Origin: Mycobacterium lehmannii
GTDB taxonomy: Bacteria; Actinomycetota; Actinomycetes; Mycobacteriales; Mycobacteriaceae
NCBI RefSeq assembly: GCF_002245535.1
Contig: NZ_NKCN01000018.1
Span: 1-64,000 of the forward strand
Direction: 5' to 3'
Length of the DNA stretch: 64,000 nucleotides
Numbering within the stretch: the stretch's first letter is position 1; the number at the start of each line of letters is the position of its first letter. Shown piece after piece: positions 60,498-64,000 of this stretch. The position numbers and the translations under genes are program-made. The notes beneath the pieces are model-generated. The model saw only the letters and a list, made by a program, of their open reading frames with translations, searched no databases and had not been told where the DNA came from.

Positions 60498-61054
60498 GGC
60501 TGCGCACCGCCGACCGACTGGCGCTGGCCGACCTGGTGCACGTCTACGCCTCCGCCGTCGACGACCGCCGCTTCGACGATGTCGCCGAGCTGTTCACCGA
60601 GAACGCCGAGCTGCGGCTGCCGGACCCGCCGCGGGCGCTGGAGCCGGTGCGCCGCCTCCAAGGCCGCGACGGGGTGCGGGCGGCGATGGCCTCATTGGCC
60701 GCGGTGCCCAGGACCGAACACGCGATCGTCGGTGAGGTGTACGCCGCGGCCGACGAACCCGACTACGCACTCGGCCGCATCACCTGCATCGCCCACCACT
60801 GGACGGTCAGCGACGGTCAGGCGTCGGATCTGGTGTGGCATCTGCGCTATGACGACGAGTATCTGCGCACACGGGCCGGATGGCGGATCCACGGCCGCGC
60901 GTTGACGATCAATGCGATCGAGACTCGACCGGTGCGTCGTCTGCGATTGCCGCCAGCAGATGGTCCAGCAGGACCCGCTGACCCTTCAACAGCTTGGACC
61001 GAGCCTGCGCCACGGAAAACCAACCCACCCGGTCGATTTCGGGAAACTCCCTGA
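60494..61054 (+). CDS. SnoaL-like (NTF2-fold) protein with C-terminal extension
   Basis: 186 residues. The first 140 fit the SnoaL/NTF2 fold: ADRLALADLVHVYASAVDDRRFDDVAELFTENAELRL, LRYDDEYLRTRAGWRIHGRALTINAIE. The remaining 45 residues (LPPADGPAGPADPSTAWTEPAP and on) are Pro/Arg-rich, unlike the fold, and overlap 146 nt of the NUDIX gene on the other strand, so a lost stop or a local sequencing error is possible. ATG 60494 in an ATGA overlap. Confidence 0.78.
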   Translation: MRLRTADRLALADLVHVYASAVDDRRFDDVAELFTENAELRLPDPPRALEPVRRLQGRDGVRAAMASLAAVPRTEHAIVGEVYAAADEPDYALGRITCIAHHWTVSDGQASDLVWHLRYDDEYLRTRAGWRIHGRALTINAIETRPVRRLRLPPADGPAGPADPSTAWTEPAPRKTNPPGRFRETP

Positions 61055-61400
61055 TCGTGCCCGACCCTTTCGGCCACTCTATGGTGAACGTGTTGGAGAA
61101 AGTGTCTTTTAGGTCGAGGTCGCCGCGCACCGCGAATGCGGTGACAATCTTGCCGCTCGGCTGTTTGACGGGTGCGAACTCGATGCGCTGGCCTTCCGGT
61201 GGGCGCTTGCCCAGTTCCTCTTCGAATTCCCGGCGCGCGACGGCCCACGGGTCCTCGCCCTCGTCGTATTCGCCCTTGGGGATCGACCAGGCCCCTTCGT
61301 CCTTGCGCGCCCAGAACGGTCCGCCCGGGTGGCCGATGAGCACCTCGACTGTGCCGTCTCGCACCCGGTAGAGCAGCAGTCCCGCACTCAGCTTCGGCAC
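60909..61400 (-). CDS. NUDIX hydrolase
   Basis: 163 residues. The NUDIX box is complete: GEYDEGEDPWAVARREFEEELG near residues 48-69 (G-x5-E-x7-R-E-x-x-E-E-x-G). KLSAGLLLYRVRDGTVEVLIGHPGGPFWARKDEGAWSIPKG before it is typical of NTP/dinucleotide pyrophosphohydrolases. I take GTG 61400; upstream codons to 61448 are poor in family similarity. Substrate unknown. Confidence 0.9.
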   Translation of the reverse strand: MPKLSAGLLLYRVRDGTVEVLIGHPGGPFWARKDEGAWSIPKGEYDEGEDPWAVARREFEEELGKRPPEGQRIEFAPVKQPSGKIVTAFAVRGDLDLKDTFSNTFTIEWPKGSGTIREFPEIDRVGWFSVAQARSKLLKGQRVLLDHLLAAIADDAPVESRSH

Positions 61401-61508
61401 GCCCTCATTTTTCCCTCCGCGAGAGACCGTGTCTGCACCGCGACACACCGCGCCCAGGCGTACAAAAGCGGTCGGTGGCGGACGGCGAGTGGCACGAGCC
61501 TGTCAGCG

Positions 61509-61700
61509 CTAGTACTTGCGGTCGCCTTCGCTGCTGTCGAAGAAGTCCCAGTCGCCATCGTCGTTCTTGACCTCCATGCGCCAGCCGAGCTCGGGGTCGG
61601 CCTTCTGGTCGACGAACCAGGCGTGGGCGTCGTCGGCGCTCTCGATGTCCTTGGTGTCGACAACCTCGCCCTTGGGATTCAGCACGCGATAAGTAGCCAT
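61509..61700 (-). CDS. Small conserved mycobacterial protein
   Basis: 63 residues, acidic: ATYRVLNPKGEVVDTKDIESADDAHAWFVDQ. No known domain I can name. Its ATG 61700 and codon use look genuine, and short proteins of this wording recur in mycobacteria. Function unknown. Confidence 0.75.
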   Translation of the reverse strand: MATYRVLNPKGEVVDTKDIESADDAHAWFVDQKADPELGWRMEVKNDDGDWDFFDSSEGDRKY

Positions 61701-61733
61701 GCCGACACAGTTCCCCGGTTCAACGGGTTTGAA

Positions 61734-63044
61734 TCAGCCGGCTTTGGGCGTCGGAATACCCTCGCTGGCCGAGAACTCCGCGTCCTCCTGCGTGGACAGC
61801 CCGAACGAGACGACGGGCCGGTCGAAGAACGCATCGGTCAGATACGCCAGTGTGACCGCCCAGCGGTTGACGAACCGCGGAATGGCGTACACGTGGTAGG
61901 CCCGGGTCACGACCTTGGCGGGAAAGCCGGACAACTGGATGTTGAGCGGATTGGCCACGGCGTAGCGCGGGCCCAGGTCGACGACCAGCCCCATGTTGCG
62001 GTGCTTGTAACGCTTCGGCTTGCCCACACCGAGGCTGGCTGCGACGTTGCGCGCCAACACCTTTCCCTGCCGCGTGGCGTGCTGGGCGGTCGGCGGCGTG
62101 ATCTTGCCCGGCTGGGTGACGTCGGGCACCGCGGCGGCATCGCCCGCGGCGAATACCCCGGAATGGCTGGGAACCTGGAGCTCCGTGGTCACTTTCAGCC
62201 GACCGCGCTCGGTCGGCAGCCCGAGCTTTTCGATCAGCGGCGCACCCGTCACACCGGTGACCCACGCCACGGTATGGGTGCGGATCAGCGAATCATCGCT
62301 GAGCACAACGTGTTCGGCGTGCACTTCCTTGAGCGTGACGCCCAGCCGGACATCGATGCCACGCTCTTTGAGCACACGCTGCGCCGCAGCGCCCAACTTC
62401 TCCCCGACTTCCGGCATCACCTGCTCGGCGAGGTCGAGCAGCAGGAACTTGACCTCGCTCGGGTCGAAGCCCATCTGGTTTGCCGCCGAATCGGCCAGCG
62501 CCCGCAGTTGCACCGCGAGTTCCGTCCCCGAGTACGACGCGCCGACGACGACGATCGTGCGCCGCGCCTGACGGCGGCCCGGATCGTCGTCGACGTCGGC
62601 CAGTTCGAGCTGCTGGATCACGTGATCGCGCAGATACAGCGCCTCGGCGGTCGACTTGAGACCACGCGCGTGCTCGGCGAGGCCGGGCACGTCGAACAGC
62701 TTGGTGACCGAACCGGGGGTCAGCACCAGCCGATCCCATGACAGCGCGCGCGACCGTTCCTCGGGATCGGTGAACGTGACGGTGCGTCCTTTGAAGTCGA
62801 CCTCGTCGACCCGGCCGCGGATCGCCTGCACGCCGCGTAAGGCGTTGGCCAGCGGGATCGCGACGAAGCGGGCATCGACCAACCCGCCCGCGACGTCCGG
62901 CAACAGTGGCGTGTACAGCATGTAGTCGACCGGTGAGATGAGTGAGATCTCGACGTCGGGGCGCTCTTTACGCAATTTCTTGGCCAGTGTGCGCGCACAT
63001 TCGAAACCGGTGAAGCCGCTGCCGACGATTACCACGGAGGTCAT
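61734..63044 (-). CDS. NAD(P)/FAD-dependent oxidoreductase, NDH-2-like (Rv1812c-like)
   Basis: 436 residues. Two Rossmann motifs: VVIVGSGFTGFECARTL near residues 4-20 and IVVVGASYSGTELAVQL near 165-180; second FAD block VFAAGDAAAVPD near 297. DYMLYTPLLPDVAGGLVD parallels the type II NADH dehydrogenase N-terminal part. It likely oxidises NADH with quinone, but lacks the C-terminal hydrophobic anchor of Ndh. ATG 63044 with GGAGGT just upstream. Confidence 0.9.
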   Translation of the reverse strand: MTSVVIVGSGFTGFECARTLAKKLRKERPDVEISLISPVDYMLYTPLLPDVAGGLVDARFVAIPLANALRGVQAIRGRVDEVDFKGRTVTFTDPEERSRALSWDRLVLTPGSVTKLFDVPGLAEHARGLKSTAEALYLRDHVIQQLELADVDDDPGRRQARRTIVVVGASYSGTELAVQLRALADSAANQMGFDPSEVKFLLLDLAEQVMPEVGEKLGAAAQRVLKERGIDVRLGVTLKEVHAEHVVLSDDSLIRTHTVAWVTGVTGAPLIEKLGLPTERGRLKVTTELQVPSHSGVFAAGDAAAVPDVTQPGKITPPTAQHATRQGKVLARNVAASLGVGKPKRYKHRNMGLVVDLGPRYAVANPLNIQLSGFPAKVVTRAYHVYAIPRFVNRWAVTLAYLTDAFFDRPVVSFGLSTQEDAEFSASEGIPTPKAG

Positions 63045-63089
63045 GGGCCCGACTGTACGGAACCGGTCCCGTCGGGGAATGCTGGAGGC

Positions 63090-63902
63090 ATGACGCGCCC
63101 GGAACCTCTGCGCCGATTCGATCCGTTCCGTCCCATCGACATGTTGACCGCGTTGTGGTCGTCGGCCGCGGTGACGCCGGTCACCACAGGCGCCGCCGCG
63201 GCGTACCGCACGCTGTTCATGACCGTGCGCCGGCTGGTGGTGGGCAGGCGGCTCAGCGTCAAACTCGACGATGCGGACCTGACGCTGACGGTCACCGAGT
63301 TCGACTCGCACCTCGACTCCCGCGGCCTCTCGGTCGGCCAGCTCAACGACGTCCGGCTGGCCGCGCGCGACATCCGGTGCAACGAGGCCCGGTTCGACCA
63401 TGCCACCGCGGTGTTGCACAACGTCCACATACGACCGACGGCACCACCGGTCCTGGTCGCGGCGCCCGTCGAGCTGACGCTGGAGATTCCGGCGCCGGTT
63501 CTCGACGACGTGTTCCGTTGGGCCGCGCCGAGGCTCGCGGGCGCGATCGGCGCCGACGGTGTGGCCCGGCTGCGCCTTGCGCGACGGCCGGGGGCCGGCC
63601 ACCTCGAGGTCGACGCCCATCTGGACGGCTCGACGCTGTGGCTCAAACCACGTTGCATCGCCTTTCGCCGGACCCGCTGTCCGCTGCCGGCGCGGACCCC
63701 GGCCTATCCCGTGCGGCTGCCCGAACTGCCGCACGGTGTCCGACTGACCGGAATCAGCTTCGCACCGGGCGTGGTACGGCTGTCGGCGTCGGTGGCGGAG
63801 TGGCGGATGGACCTGCCGCTGACCAGACTCGAGGACATTCTCGGACAGTTGAGCGTCGTCGGCCGTCCGCTGCAACTGAGCCGGTTGGGCCGCCTGCTCT
63901 GA
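63090..63902 (+). CDS. DUF2993 (LmeA-like) family protein
   Basis: 270 residues. Repeated strands such as LTLTVTEFDSHLDSRGLSVGQLNDVRLAARDI and VELTLEIPAPVLDDVFRWAAP resemble the DUF2993 domain of LmeA, a phospholipid-binding cell-envelope protein. No signal peptide is obvious, so localisation is uncertain. ATG 63090, divergent from the NDH-2-like gene with 45 nt between. Confidence 0.7.
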   Translation: MTRPEPLRRFDPFRPIDMLTALWSSAAVTPVTTGAAAAYRTLFMTVRRLVVGRRLSVKLDDADLTLTVTEFDSHLDSRGLSVGQLNDVRLAARDIRCNEARFDHATAVLHNVHIRPTAPPVLVAAPVELTLEIPAPVLDDVFRWAAPRLAGAIGADGVARLRLARRPGAGHLEVDAHLDGSTLWLKPRCIAFRRTRCPLPARTPAYPVRLPELPHGVRLTGISFAPGVVRLSASVAEWRMDLPLTRLEDILGQLSVVGRPLQLSRLGRLL

Positions 63903-64000
63903 GGTTATTGCGCACACCGAACAACGTTGCGCCGCTTAAAATCTGCCATTCTTTCGACCATTTCCTGCCAGGGAATTAAACCGGCTCCTTCTTCGTTGCC
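63903..64000. other. Non-coding end of window
   Basis: 98 nt, less GC-rich than its surroundings, with no gene or clear hairpin that I can support. Confidence 0.5.

Noticed and set aside
61734-63917. Long open frame reaching 63917 on the minus strand
   Set aside because: Beyond 63044 it is antisense to the DUF2993 gene and has no family similarity.

Overview
The window is high-GC actinobacterial DNA that reads as a Mycobacterium/Mycolicibacterium chromosome segment. As I recall the M. tuberculosis map, gene content and order follow Rv1859-Rv1812 almost gene for gene: modBC, SDR, F420 oxidoreductase, ndh, ureABCFGD, thioesterase, blaI-blaR, gnd, guaB1, two CNNM proteins, glcB, a VWA protein, gcvP, two MerR regulators, garA, gcvH, DUF881/small-basic-protein genes, pgsA2, secA2, ilvG, bacA, flavoprotein, TetR, secreted protease and sterol desaturase. 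The PE_PGRS and VapBC genes I would expect there in M. tuberculosis are absent, and there are species-specific insertions, so this is probably an environmental mycobacterium.

Layout. 1-140 is not chromosome: it carries an Illumina P7/Nextera adapter with errors, joined to a truncated modC. 141-4398: molybdate transporter end, SDR, F420-type oxidoreductase and type II NADH dehydrogenase. 4395-8762: complete urease operon on the minus strand. 8813-12196: thioesterase, rhodanese, iron-regulated FhuF-like gene with an IdeR box, and the BlaI-BlaR pair. 12250-23095: 6-phosphogluconate dehydrogenase, GuaB1, two CNNM/CBS membrane proteins, a conserved unknown, malate synthase G, and an anchored solute-binding/VWA protein. 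23135-24488: an IS30-type insertion sequence with an intact transposase. 24502-36042, minus strand: glycine decarboxylase GcvP behind a tandem glycine riboswitch, ResR/McdR-like MerR regulator, bifunctional nuclease, second MerR, GarA, GcvH, two DUF881 proteins around a small basic membrane protein, PgsA2 and SecA2.

36133-48410: GNAT, acetolactate-synthase-like enzyme, BacA transporter, a two-gene VOC/flavoprotein operon behind a perfect KstR-type sterol box, an ArsR-SRPBCC pair, a TetR/deazaflavin-reductase divergon, a secreted S1 protease, an amine-oxidase-like flavoprotein and a sterol desaturase. 48439-64000: carboxylesterase, paired SMR pumps, MFS transporter, MalQ, small secreted protein, lipid/polyketide-type SRPBCC and acyltransferase, a ferritin-like PF10118 protein coupled to a PDR-type reductase, a Ser/Thr kinase coupled to an F420 oxidoreductase and a SnoaL protein, NUDIX hydrolase, a small conserved protein, an NDH-2-like flavoprotein and a DUF2993 protein.

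The region is mostly mycobacterial core genome. I did not find an obviously new defence or biosynthetic system. The most useful leads are an orphan IdeR-type box at the 3' end of the iron gene, the KstR box with its two-gene operon, the perfect TetR palindrome, the unusual symmetric ends of the IS, the coupled PF10118/reductase pair, and the kinase-oxidoreductase-SnoaL chain.
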